A DNA stretch of 64,000 nt. It comes from Aphrophora alni. Its lineage: Eukaryota > Arthropoda > Insecta > Hemiptera > Aphrophoridae. The stretch spans positions 75,561,718 to 75,625,717 of the forward strand of contig OY740765.1 of assembly GCA_963513935.1 (NCBI GenBank). Reading direction: 5' to 3'. This document shows, piece by piece, positions 1 to 10,903 of the stretch (the stretch's first letter is position 1; every line of letters starts with the position of its first letter). Both the position numbers and the translations under genes were made by a program. A model generated the notes under the pieces. That model saw only the letters and a program-made list of their open reading frames with translations, was not told where the DNA came from and searched no databases.

Positions 1-183
1 ACTACACCTCCCACCACCATATCCCACCACCATATCCCACCACCATCTCCCACCACACCTCCCACCATACCCCAACAGCCCAGCCACTCCTACAATACCT
101 CCCATCATCCAAAACCACGCTCAACCACACCTCCCGCCAGCCCCCACCACGATCCCCATCATACCCCACCACCCCCTACTCCA
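1..183. repeat. CCACCA-rich low-complexity tract
   Basis: The tract is almost free of G on the + strand and repeats CCCACCACCATAT and CCCACCACAC-like units irregularly. It contrasts sharply with the AT-rich DNA that follows. No open frame with protein-like composition was recognised. It looks like a degenerate minisatellite that continues off the left edge. Confidence 0.75.
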
Positions 184-340
184 ATTTGGTTTTCAAGTGT
201 CCCACATTCTACTTGTGTTGTTATATTGTGTACTGAACCTTTTTGTTTCATTCTTGTATAAGTCCTTGACAATGCTTTAACTAGCGAAACCATGGTCGGC
301 AAGTTTCAATTAAAATATTGTGGTTTATACTAAAAAATTG
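184..340 (+). other. Non-coding stretch with a degenerate Penelope-type terminus
   Basis: There is no coding signal. The block around 258-303 has GCTTTAACTAGC, then GAAA, then the palindrome ACCATGGT followed by C. This order (small stem, GAAA, palindromic stem III, UC cleavage dinucleotide) resembles the 3' half of a hammerhead ribozyme from Penelope-like elements. The expected CUGANGA box upstream is damaged (CTTGACAA), so this is at best a relic. The satellite starts directly after it. Confidence 0.25.
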
Positions 341-884
341 TTGTTTTAATTTATTTAATAAGAACTTCTCTAAAATATCATTTTTCTCGTGCAAATTATG
401 CACTTACAAACCGTCTTTATAACTATACTATATACATTTTCTGCATAATATGTACTTCTGCATCATATCATTTTTCTCGTGCAAATTTAGAACATACTAA
501 CAAGCTTTTTAACCATACTATATAATATACTGCTTAATAAGAATTTCTGTAAAATAACATTTTTTACATGTAAATGATGCACATACAAAATAAGCTTTTT
601 AACCGTACTATATAGATTTACTGCATAATAAAAACTTTCTGTAAAACATAATTTTTGTTATGAATATGATGCACATACAAACAAGCTTTTTAATCATACT
701 ATATAAATTTACTAAATAATAAGATCTTCTGTAATATATCATTTTTTCTAACAAATGATGCACATACATTCAAGCTTTTTAACTGTACTATATAAATATA
801 GTGCATAATAAGAACTTCTGTAAAATATAATTTTTCTCTTGCAAATTATGCACTTGTAAAGATGCTTTTAAACCATACAATATA

Positions 885-2218
885 CATGGTGTTTAAAAAA
901 GAACTTTACAACTTTGAAAATTCATATAACATTATTCCAAAAAGGTACAGAGCTCGTTTGTGTTGTTTGAAAGGGAAACACATCAAGTTTTGACTCGCGT
1001 AGTCCGCTAGTGCCTAATCGCGCCAAAAGTGCTAGCAACAGTTACGTTAAAGATGGCTGCCTTCACTGGACCCGAGCGTGCTAGCTGTGTGTTTTGGTTT
1101 GAAGAATCGAAGTCGGCGACAACAGTTCAGCGTAATTTTCGTACCAAGTACGCTAAAGATCATCCTAGTAGGCCTACAATTTATTAGTGGCATAGATTTT
1201 TTTAGAAACAGGGTGCTCAGTGAAACATAAAAAATCCTCATGTCGTCCAAGCACATCTGACGAAGTCGTTGAGAAAGTGAGACAAAGTTTTGTCAACAGC
1301 CCTACGAAATCATCTCGTGAGTTGCAAGTCCCACATACGACGGTTTGGTGTGTGTTGAGTAAACGTTTGCATTTGAAACCGTACCGATATTCGCTTTTAC
1401 AAGCAATTAAAGACACTGATGAGATTACCCGTAATAACTTCTGTGTGGATATGTTAAATTGAGTGGATGATGATGAACATTTCTTGGACAACATAATCTT
1501 TTCTGACGAGTCAACTTTTCACTTAAGTGGCATGGTTAACACACATAACTGTAGGATTTGGGGCAGTTAAATAAAATCCACATGAAACATTGCAACATGT
1601 TCGTGATAGCCCTAAAGTGAACGTTTTTTGTGCGTTGAGCAAGAGGAAAATGTATGGCCCCTTTTTTCTCCAAGAGAGAACCATGAACGGGATAGTGTAC
1701 CTTGATATGTTGCAACAATTTTTGATACCATTGATCGATGAGGATGACCGAGAACGAATTGATTACTTCATGCAAGATGGCGCACCACCACACTATCTGA
1801 CTGACGCTTGGGATTTTCTCAATGACCGTTTTCCAGGTCAATGGATTGGACGTGCTGCGTCAATTGCACGGCCTCCCGTTCCCCAGACCTGACACTGCTA
1901 AACTTTTTCTTCTGGGGTTTCATAAAAGATATGGTGTATGTACCTCCTTTGCCGGCCACTCTACCTGAACTTAGAGCAAGAATTTACGCTGCCACTGAGC
2001 AAGTTACACCTGAAATGCTAGTGCGAGTCTGGGAAGAAATCGACTACCGATGGGATGTTTGCAGGATAACCAACGGAAGCCACATAGAACATCTTTAGTT
2101 TAAGGTAAAAAAAATTGAAGTGTTTTCCTTTAAAACAACACCAAAACCTGCTCTGCAGCTTGTTTCATTAAATTTATATGAATTTTCAAAGTTGTAAAGT
2201 CCTTTTAGAAACACCCTG
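885..2218 (+). mobile_element. Tc1/mariner-superfamily transposon (DUF4817 type), inactive
   Basis: The element is 1334 bp with terminal inverted repeats. The left end starts CATGGTGTTT and the right end finishes AAACACCCTG, and both share the inner block ACTTTACAACTTTGAAAATT. It sits inside the 90-bp satellite. TATA occurs on both sides (881-884 and 2219-2222), and removing the element with one TATA restores a normal satellite monomer. The superfamily targets TA, so the duplication may formally be TA within TATA. The transposase inside is broken (separate entry). The ends are mismatched between the two sides, so the insertion is not young. Confidence 0.88.
1053..2098 (+). pseudogene. Mariner-type transposase pseudogene with N-terminal DUF4817 domain
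   Basis: The product would cut and paste its own transposon in the nucleus. Reading from the ATG at 1053 gives the family-typical start (MAAFTGPERASCVFWFEESK), then in-frame stops and frame changes near 1186 and 1215. A helix-turn-helix section follows (1220-1462), with RELQVPHTTVW-like residues. The first catalytic Asp lies in FSDESTFH (about 1500) and the second in MQDGAPPHY (about 1770-1795). After a frame change, the block around 1875-1920 reads SPDLTLLNFFFWGF, where the third catalytic Asp of the family is Asn. The protein ends ITNGSHIEHL, the usual C-terminus. Stops, shifts and the lost catalytic residue make it non-functional. Confidence 0.88.
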
Positions 2219-3317
2219 TATATTTACAGCATATTAAGAACCTCTGTAAAATATCACTTTTCACGTGCAAATGATGCACATACAAACCATATTTTTAACC
2301 ATACTCTATATATTTACTGCATAATAAAAATGTGTGTAAAATTTCATTTATCTCGCGCAAATGATGCATATATATAAACCATCATTATAACCGTACTATA
2401 TTAATTTCCTTCATAATAACAACTTCTGTAACATTCATTTTTCTCATTCAAATGATGCACATACCAACCAGCATTTTAACCATACTATTTAAATTTACAG
2501 CATAATGAGAACTATAAAAGATCATTTTTTTATACAAATGATCATTATAATAACAAGCTTTTTAACCATACTTTATAAATCTACTGACTGCATAATAATA
2601 ACTTGTGTATGATATCATTTTTCTCGTGCAAATGAAACACATACTAACCAGCTATTTAACCATATTATATAAATTTACTGCATAATAAAAACTTCTGTAA
2701 AATATCATTTATCTCTTGCAAATGATGCACATACAAACCATCTTTATAACCATACTATATAAATATTCTGCAAAATAAGAACTTCTGTAAAATATCATTT
2801 TTCTCGTGCAAATTTAGCATATAATAAGAAGCTTTTTAACCATACTATATAAATCTACTGCATAATAAGAACTTGTGTTGGATTTAATTTTTCTCGTGCA
2901 AATTATACACATGCAAACAACCTTTTTACCACAATTTATAAATTTACTGCATAATAAGAACTTCTGTAAAAGTCATTTTTCTCCTTTAAATGATGCACAT
3001 ACAAACCAGCATTTTAACTTTACTATATAGATTTACTGCATAATAAAAACTTCCTGTAAAACATAATTTTTGTTATGAATATGATGCACATACAAACAAG
3101 CTTTTTAATCATACTATATAAATTTACTACATAATAAAAACTTCTGTAAAATATCATTTATCTCGTGCAAATGATGCACATACAAACAAGCTTGTAACCG
3201 TACTATAAAAAAAAAATATATATATATATATATATATTTACTCCATTATAGGAACTTCTGTATAATTTTTTTTTTCTCGTGCTTATGACCCACATACGAA
3301 CAAGCTGTTTAACCATA

Positions 3318-3983
3318 CTATATATATTTACTGCATAATAAGATCTTCTGTAAAATATCATTTTTCTTGTGCAAACTATGATCAGTGTTTTCATGGTTAA
3401 ATGTGTCTGGTGTTACAGTGTTTGGAGTGCAACTTGCTTTGGAATTACATATTTCTAGGTTACAAATTTTTCGACATGTCGAACTAGTACTTGGCATTTC
3501 TCTATCCTCGTACCCTACTTTGATTTGTTTATTTACTTTATTTAATTTTTTATTTCGCGAAGATTCGTCACAGCACTCCTTTGACATCCTATTATTGACG
3601 CAATCTTTATTCACTTTTTTATTTTTTATTTCCCTCCGTTGAACTTGAACATTTTTAGGTAAAATTTGATTCAATCCTTCTTCGTTTTGTAACCTTTCCA
3701 TGTTTGCTATCCTAGCTGTTGTCTCCTGCTGCGAACTCCTACTTCCCTTGCTTTCCCGCTCCACTGATTGATTTATATCCGTCTTCCTCTCACGCGGCAC
3801 ATCCTCAAATCGAACTACGTTTTTAAAATTGTTTATCACTTCTTCTTCCTTTGCCTTTCCTTTTTCATTTATTGATTTATGGTTTACCTTCGTTTCAATT
3901 TTTAACTCCTCTGATTTAATTAATTCCCCGCCCTTTTTACTGTTATGATATCTTGAAGTAATATTAAAACATTTACCTTTCAT
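3318..3983 (-). pseudogene. Lys/Glu-rich reading frame downstream of the retroelement protease
   Basis: A 221-codon minus-strand frame starts MKGKCFNITSRYHNSKKGGE. It is rich in Lys, Glu, Asn and Ser, with Cys pairs near codons 120-170 (for example CRKICNLEIC). It probably continues the internal polyprotein of the truncated retrotransposon. The last 20 or so codons are read from satellite DNA (below 3381), so the natural C-terminus is lost. I recognise no domain in it. It could instead be an accessory or envelope-position protein. Confidence 0.45.
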
Positions 3984-4500
3984 TTTATTTATTGCGACCT
4001 TTTTGTCAATAAACGGTTTTTAATTTCTTCTCGATCTACATTTACAGTAATACATTTTTCTTCCATATTTATTTTTGCTTGTAACTCGTACAGCAAATCA
4101 CATCCCATTATTATTCTCGATTTTAACCCTTTGACTACTTAAAATTTAAGGTCTACTAATTTTGTTAACAACTTAACGGTTATCATTATTTGCTTACTTA
4201 TTTTTTGTACCTTTCCTTTTAAGTGCCGTGACTATTTCCACATTTGCTACGGGAAACTCCAAAATCTTAATGTCTTCCGCGTTCAGTTGTTCAAAATAGT
4301 CGTTCTGTATTACATTTCCTCTATTGGTTTTTCTTCTAATATTGGTTCGTCTTTATTACTTAATAAATCTTCCCTAATATTGAAGTGTAAGCTTTCCAGT
4401 TGTTTTGCTTCAATTTCGTTAGCTTGGATTATAATAATTTATTTTATTTTTCAAATTTGTTTTTTCAACAGCCCTGTCGTTCCGAATTAATCTCTTCTTT
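3984..4500 (-). pseudogene. Retropepsin-like segment of the LTR retrotransposon, damaged
   Basis: Frame fragments on the minus strand read like the second half of a retroviral-type aspartic protease. They include FEQLNAEDIKILEFPVANVE (near 4300-4250), and then SRIIMGCDLLYELQAK (near 4115-4075), where the IIMGCDLL block matches the usual C-terminal I(I/L)GxDLL motif. Gly-Cys-Asp-Leu-Leu stands in the family position. The catalytic DTG/DSG was not found intact, and several stops interrupt the stretch. Position between gag and the downstream frame supports the call. Confidence 0.45.
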
Positions 4501-4516
4501 GGCAGAACCTCACTTA

Positions 4517-5760
4517 TTAGTTTTTCGTCTTCTGGTTAGAATTTGAGGTGGACGGATTAGGTATATTGGAATTTTGGTAATTGGTGTTACTTCGGTTTTG
4601 AACATGAGATCTTTGGACGGGTTGGTTAGTAGGTGCAGGTGTTTGCCTAATTCCGTTTTGAGTCGACTGATTATTTTGAGGCCTATTCCCACGCTTTCCC
4701 TCGTCCATCATATCTATGTTATTTAGAAAGCTTATGGCTTCTTCAATGGTTTCGCTAGGTCTACCCATAGTCTACTAGCTAACCTTATTTGGTCGTTATA
4801 ATGCTGCAATATCATAAAAACTAAAAACTCTCTGGTATTGGTGGATCTAAATCTCCTGCTTGGTTAACCATTCGGCAAAAATATTCTGTCCTATGCATTG
4901 GACTGTTGTCCTTGTATCTACCATTTTCTATCCTATTTCTTACGGCTTTTTGTTTTTGCAAAGACCAATAATGTTGTAAAAAGACTTTTCTAAATTCCGT
5001 ATACCTTCCCTTTTTGCCACATTATACCACTCCTTTGCTTTACCAAACAAATGTCTTTCTACAAATTTCATTTTTTCATTTTCCCTTAAATAAGGGTTTA
5101 GCTCGTCCATTGTATTTTCGATATCTCTCAAAAACATTTTAGGGCGTTCTTGTTGATTTCCCCAAAACTCTATTTTTGTCGCTTCGCTTTCATACCGCGG
5201 CATTACAATTCCTACATTTCTTCCCCCTGAGGCTGCTTGGCTTGCGACATCGCCTATCCTCTTCTCGACTTTTTGAACACGATCTTCTATAATTTTGAAA
5301 TCTCGATCAGTCGTCTTTTTATGGCGCTTGTCGTTTCTACCAGGAAATGTATTGTCCCTACGATGTCTTCTACCTTGTTTTCCATCTTCTTTTGTTATCC
5401 GACGCACCTTGCCGTCTCGTCTTCCAGGTTTTTCTCGATCTCCCCTAGCTATCCTGAAATTAATTTGTATAGTGCTTTCTGCTTCTTTTCTCTTTGTTCT
5501 AGCTCTTCTTTCTTCTCCTTTTTTCTTTGTTCTCTTTCCGCTTCTTTCTCTTCACGAATCTTTTCTTCCTTGAGCCTTCTTCTTTTTTCTTTTCGTTCCC
5601 TTTCTTTCTGTTTCTCCTTTTCTTTTTGTTCTATCTCTCTCTCCGCCTTCTGTTCTTCTCTTATTTCTCTTAGCTTCTCTTTCTCTTCTTCTTTCTTCTC
5701 CGTTCGCTCACTATCCTTCTTATATTGTTCTAAAAGTCCTTCATATCCTTGATGCTCATT
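4517..5760 (-). pseudogene. gag-like structural protein of the LTR retrotransposon, frameshifted
   Basis: The gag product would form the particle that packages element RNA. From about 5759 the minus strand encodes a long Lys/Glu/Arg-rich coiled-coil stretch (to about 5480), broken by early frame changes. An open 155-codon frame (5407-4940) follows. It holds a capsid-like part with EFWGNQQERPKMFLRDIEN, MKFVERHLFGKAKEWYN and NLEKSFYNI, a layout typical of insect LTR-element gag. A further frame (4768-4517) is Asn/Gln/Pro/Ser-rich (for example QNNQSTQNGIRQTPAPTNQP), like a gag C-terminal linker. No CCHC knuckle was seen. The Ser/Phe-rich frames on the opposite strand are only its antisense. Confidence 0.65.
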
Positions 5761-6151
5761 TTAGCTGCTTTTTGTTAGTTCTTTCAAGTTTAACTCGTTT
5801 TATTTTATTTTTAAATTTTAATTTGTTTTTAATTCTTAGTTTTTAATTCAATTTGTCGCGTCGAAAAATTTCTCAATTAATTTTATTTTAAAATTTAATT
5901 TCCTATCCTTAGGCCTACCAGTCTTTTCTTACGATTTAATCGCAACAAATTTATCTTAATTTAATTAAAATTTTTAATTACTCCCCCTCTAAAACTCGAA
6001 CGCGAAAGAACCCGGGAAATAATTTAATTGTTGGGAATAGTAGTAGTATTTCCTTATATCTACACACAATTCAAGCACAGATAAATTTACGATAATTTTT
6101 GACTTAATTTAACTTTTAGTTAATTTTTTAACCTTAGGTTAAATCGAGCTA

Positions 6152-6170
6152 ACCACTCATGGGCGCCAAT
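6152..6170 (-). other. Candidate tRNA primer-binding site
   Basis: Just inside the LTR, the minus strand reads TTGGCGCCCATGAGTGGTT. The TGGCGCC core is the common start of primer-binding sites that pair with a tRNA 3' end. It lies directly after the LTR end (..CCGTTGAAGAA) and before gag, as expected. The matching tRNA was not identified. Confidence 0.6.
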
Positions 6171-8851
6171 TCTTCAACGGTACCTTTTTCTGCATTTTTC
6201 AATTGGCGAGCCAAGTCATCAAGGGCTTCTTTTTACCCACGTTGACAACGCCAATTTTTTAACCGGTATGTTGAGAATAAGTTGATATCACCTACTGGAA
6301 GCTTTAGGCTTTCACTTTGACCAGCCTAGGTGATAAAACTGGTTGTCCAAATAATTAACCCTATAATTATTCTGACTAAAAAAAACTTTTTACAACTTCC
6401 AGTAATTTCTTTCTTATTAATTTTTTTTTTTAATAATGAGCTCAGTTTGAAGAATTTACCTTTACTTAGAATTGATCTCGGAGTAGTGAGTACATTGAAA
6501 TTACCCTTGTAAATTTATTTATCTGTGCTTGATATATTTTATAAATGAACACTGTGATAATGCTTAAGCTATAATGGACTAAAAGAATGGGATATTCTAA
6601 TACTAGGTAAGTGTTCAAATAAAAATTTTTATAATTTTAAAATAACAAGTAATTATTTATTGAACTCAAACAAAATTAAATATCCTTTTTGGTTGGACTC
6701 CTCCCAACACCTACAAATTATGATATTCAAAACAATTTCTTTAAAACCATGGCCGAACAAATACTGAATTTACTTTAATTTATTCTGATATTCTTAAATT
6801 CTTAATTATTACAATTTTACTTTTTGTTTAAATTATTCGAAGTTATTATGAAGTTAATTTATTTTAAATATAAAATGATTTTAATAAAAGACTTTACTTA
6901 ATTTAACATCCTATCTAAACCCAGTATGATAATAAATTTAAATGAATTTAATCAGGCAAATTTTTACTTGGGACTAACGTGTGTACGCTTTTTACCGACC
7001 TTTTTAACACTTGACTTTGCTGTCGCTACTGTTTTGATGACGTCAGCAGTTGTAGTAGGTAGACGGCTAATTTTACTCTCTGGAGAGATGTCTGGAGCTT
7101 GATGTCGTTCCCTTTGTCGTGTTGGCAGGTGTGGTGTTGCTGAGTACCAATGCTGTCTGTTGATTTACAGATGTCGGATGCTGCAATTAAAGTTGTCCTC
7201 TAATGATGATTAAAGATGATTTGTGAATTTCCCGGGTTGGTTCGTTCCTTTCCCTGTTGTTTAGAAGCTCATGTTATTGAAGATCGCTAGTTGAAATCCA
7301 TAAATCCAGAATGAAGTTGCTTTGCTACTTAAAAATAAAATATGTTGAAGTATTTACGCTGACATTTTTACTAAAACTTTTCTAAGTCCCTTTTCGGTGT
7401 TAGAACATTTTAATGTTTAAAATTAATTCTGGAGCTGAGCAGCGTAAAGACTACCCGTCGATATTTTGATGAAGAAGTCGCTCCCTTGAAGCGGTGGGTT
7501 ATATACCCCTGTTTGAAACTAAATTCATTGCCAACCTTAATTGCTAGGCACTATGAATTTTCTCATCTTTCCGGGATTTTCCGACTCTAGTTACTTTTCC
7601 TTGTTGTTTACTTTTTAATTTAGATTTTTTGAATTTTTTTATTTTCTTAATTTGTAATTAGTTCAATTGTTTTCACAATGTTACCTCGTTTCTGCAGTTG
7701 GTAGCGTAGTCGGCTGATCTCTGATTTGTCCGCCCTTTCCCTCTACTTCTTATCTAAGCTCGCTACTTTCCTCTATTGTCTTCCTTGTTCTTTGCTGTAA
7801 TTTCTCGCGGCGTCGTCTGATTTTCCCGCGAGTCGACTTTCCTGGATATACACGTTTTCTTCTATCCTGTCGATTTTGAGTGGTTGTCCTACTCCTTTGC
7901 TTTCGCGAGTTTTTCACGCGTTCGCTTTTCACATCTCGTTTTCCAGAAAAAGTCCGTGGATTTTAGTTTTTTCTGATTTTCCTTTTGACACTTTCTAGTC
8001 CTGTTAAAGTTAACACACTTGCCGAAATTTCTTGAATTTTGCTTGGTTTTTCCTGGTTTTTTGCTATAGGATTTCTACGGTTTTTCACTTTTCTTTGGGC
8101 TATTTAATTTTCCGAAATTTATTAATCATACTGAGTGTTTCTTACATTTCTAATAAGATAATAACCTACTCTATATTACCATGTATTTAAAAATGTGAAT
8201 TTAACGTTTTTAATTACTTTAAAGGTGTGAATTTTATCACCCTTTCATTTTAATTATTTTTCAAAATTTTATTTTATTTTATAATAAAACATTTCACTCT
8301 TTATAACTTCTTTTACTTGGATTTTCCAAAACTTTATTTTTTCTATACTTTATTAAAGTCTAAACTTTAATATTTTAACTAACTTTTTAAATATGCAATT
8401 TTTGCATATACCTTATTTGTCTTTTATTTTAGGCCTTTCTTTGTAGGACCTAAAAACCTTTTTCTTTTTTCATTTTGAGCAAATTTGAATTTTCCCCTTA
8501 ACTTTGATCTTTGCTTACGTAAGAACTAATTTATATTGTGAATTTGGTTTATTACAGCCCACACTTGCGTGTTTAGTGCAATATGTTTTCCTGAACAAAA
8601 CCCAAATACACAATATTCCCGGATTCTGTTATCCCCTAGGCAATCAGATTGAAAAAGTTTAAGTTAGTTTTCCAGAATGTGCACGCATAGGTACAGGGTC
8701 CCTTTGACAATAGATAACACTGGTTCGCATTAACCTGTCTTGTGACCTACAACGTTTCAAACCGCTGCTAGTCTAGGATAATCGTATTTTGCAAAATTAA
8801 TTGCAAATCCCGAAGTTCCAGGAATTACAACGGGTTTTTACCGTTGTAACA
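6171..8851 (-). repeat. Long terminal repeat, copy 1 (about 2.7 kb)
   Basis: On the minus strand the repeat starts TGTTACAACGGTAAAAACCC and ends near GGTACCGTTGAAGAA. Large parts align by eye with 58010-61031, such as the blocks TTGGCGAGCCAAGTCATCAA, GGAAGCTTTAGGCTTTCACT and GCTCCCTTGAAGCGGTGGG. Relative to copy 2 it has about 1.08 kb extra (about 7554-8638) bounded by CTAGGCA. Copy 2 has its own nested insertion instead. A TATA box lies inside. A 60-codon Arg-rich frame at 7750-7932 is not convincing as a gene. Confidence 0.7.
7499..7505 (-). promoter_or_regulatory. LTR TATA box, copy 1
   Basis: The minus strand reads GGGGTATATAACCCACCGC, a TATATAA box followed about 25-35 bases later by AAGGGAGCGACTTC. 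It is conserved in copy 2 (59457-59463), with the flanking bases nearly identical. This is the expected place for the core promoter of the retrotransposon. Confidence 0.55.
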
Positions 8852-10345
8852 CATATGCAAACAAGCTTTTTACCACACTATATAAATTTACTGCATAATA
8901 AGAACTTCTGTAAAATATAATTTTTCTCCTTCAAATGATGCACATACACACCAGAATTATTTTAACTTTACTATATAGATTTACTGTATAATAAAAACGT
9001 TCTGTAAAATATAATTTTTGTTATGAATATGAAGCAAAACAACCTTTTTAATCATACTATATAAATTTACTACATAAGAAAAACTTCTGTAAAATATCAT
9101 TTATCTAGTGTAAATGATGAACTTAAAAACCATCTTTATAACCATACTATATAAATTTTCTGCATAATAAGAATTTCTGTAAAAAATCATTTTTCTCATG
9201 CAAATTTAGCACATACAAACAAGCTTGTAACCGTACTATATATATATTTACTCCATAATAAGAACTTCTGTATAATATTATTTTTCTTGTGCATATGACC
9301 CACATACGAACAAGCTGTTTAACCATACTATATATATTTACTGCATAATAAGATCTTCCGTAAAATATCATTTTTTTTGTGCAAACTATGCACTCACAGA
9401 TAGGTTTTTTAACGGTACTATAGGCTTATATATTTACTAAATAATAAGAACTTCTGTAAAATCTCATTTTTTACATGCAAATGATGTACATACAAACAAG
9501 CTTTTTAACCGTACTATATAAATGTACTGCATAATTAGAACTTCTTTAAAATATCATTTTATTGAGAAATGATGCACATACAATCAAGCTTTTTAACCGT
9601 TCTATATAAATCTAGTGCATAATAAGAATTTCTGTAAAATATAATTTTTCTCTTGCAAATGATGCACTTGTAAACAAGCTTTTAAACCATAGACTACTAC
9701 TTATATTTACTGCATATTAAGAACCTTTGTAAAATATCATTTATCTCCTCCAAATGATGCATATACAATCCATCTTTATAACCATACTATATTAATTTTA
9801 TGCATAATAACAACTTTTGTAACATTAATTTTTCTCATTCAAATGATGCACATACAAACCAGCATTTATACATACTATATAAATTTACAGCATAATATGA
9901 ACTTCTGTAAAATATTTTTTTTCTCGTGTAAATGATGTACATACAAACAAGCTTTTTAACCGTACTATATAAATTACTGTATAATAAGAACTTCTGTAAA
10001 AAATCAATTTTCTCCTTCAAATGATGGACATACAAATCAGCATTTTAACTTTACTATATAGATTTACTGCATAATAAAAACTTTCTGTAGAACATAATTT
10101 TTATCATGAATATGATGCACATACAAACAAGCTTTTTAATCATACTATATAAATTTACTGCATAATTAAAAATTCTGTAAAATATCATTTTTTACATGCA
10201 AATGATGCACATACAATCAAGCATTTTAACCATGCTATATATATTTGCATAAAATGAACTTTTTGTAAAAAAATCTTTTCTCTTTTGCAAATTATGCACA
10301 TACAAACAAGCTTTTTAACCATGCTATATATATTTACGGCATAAT
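8852..10345. repeat. Tandem satellite of about 90 bp period, block 2
   Basis: The same monomers as in block 1 resume directly at the LTR end (CATATGCAAACAAGCTTTTT) and run for about 16-17 units to TTTACGGCATAATAAAG near 10345. Units vary in the CTGTAAAATATCATTTTTCT and CAAATGATGCACATACAAAC parts. Some carry short deletions, for example near 10240-10260. The peptides encoded across it recur in register and are repeat products. Confidence 0.9.
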
Positions 10346-10785
10346 AAAGTTACTGATGCTGTTTGGTTTTTCCAGTATAATAATGACTATAAACACAAAT
10401 TATACTCTACGTGTGTTATTTTTGACTAATTAGTATTTCTAAAAATTGTATTTCTTCTCATGAAAATGGCAATCAAATGAACAATCATTAGTTATAGGTT
10501 ACTGATGGTGTATTAATTTTACAGAATATTTGTATTCCTGTAAATTGTAAATTGTTTATGTCATCATAATTATGAGTACAAATACAATTGTTCTGAATAA
10601 CGTCTTCATGTTTCAGTACAATTTTCGTTCTTCGAAGGTAAATTTCCAATCAAGATTAATTTTTTATAAGGTCTTTCTTTTATTCAAAAGCGAGATAATA
10701 ATTACATTAATAAATACAGTCCTATTTCTATGCTCCCACCATTCAGTTAATTTTTTATTTTTTTAAACTTTTCGTAATGCAGCGA
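10346..10785. other. AT-rich spacer, no gene seen
   Basis: The stretch is unique-looking AT-rich DNA after the satellite edge. A 64-codon frame at 10572-10766 is Phe/Leu/Asn-rich and has no recognisable motif, so it is not called. Confidence 0.5.
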
Positions 10786-10903
10786 AATGAAAGAAGTAAT
10801 CCCTAAACCACAAATAAAACACTAACACAATTTAACGTTAAACCACACACTAACGTTAATTGTGTTAGTGTTGTATTTCTGGTTTAGGGGTTACTTCTTT
10901 CAT
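10786..10903. repeat. Near-perfect inverted repeat with arms of about 53 bp
   Basis: The left arm (10787-10840) runs from ATGAAAGAAGTAA to CACAATTTAACGTTA. The right arm (10851-10903) runs from TAACGTTAATTGTG to TTACTTCTTTCAT. They pair with about three mismatches and one base of length difference, around a loop of about 10 bases (AACCACACAC). The RNA or single strand would form a long hairpin. It immediately precedes a reverse-transcriptase relic. Confidence 0.85.

Larger units (their letters stand above)
341..3380. repeat. Tandem satellite of about 90 bp period, block 1
   Basis: The sequence repeats a unit of about 90 bp. Its recognisable anchors are ACTATATAAATTTACTGC, ATAATAAGAACTTCTGTAAA, ATATCATTTTTCTCGTGC and AAATGATGCACATACAAAC, then AAGCTTTTTAACC. 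Copies diverge by point changes and small indels, and one carries a (TA)n expansion near 3210-3238. A mariner (885-2218) interrupts the block, which stops abruptly at about 3380 where an LTR retrotransposon fragment begins. The same unit resumes after 8851. About 19 monomers are present here. Short antisense reading frames across the block are products of the repeat, not genes. Confidence 0.9.
3381..8851 (-). mobile_element. Truncated LTR retrotransposon (LTR, gag and protease-like region; no pol)
   Basis: On the minus strand the order is a long LTR (8851 to about 6171), a primer-binding-site-like TTGGCGCCCATGAGTGG, a gag-like frame, a damaged protease-like segment and an unidentified charged reading frame. 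The sequence then meets the satellite at about 3381. No reverse transcriptase, RNase H or integrase motifs were found, and there is no second LTR, so the 3' half is missing. The LTR identity rests on a second copy at 58010-61031 that lacks the internal genes. The satellite on both sides is the same family, so the element inserted into the array and was later truncated, or the array rearranged around it. Confidence 0.75.

Noticed and set aside
3203..3394. Short recurring peptides across the satellite (also 9147-9371 and 9835-10035)
   Set aside because: The same peptide recurs with the 90-bp monomer, has no start context and no conservation of reading frame between units.
5237..5752. 171-codon Ser/Phe/Leu-rich frame on the + strand
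   Set aside because: It is the antisense of the Lys/Glu-rich gag coiled coil. Its composition is explained by the opposite strand.
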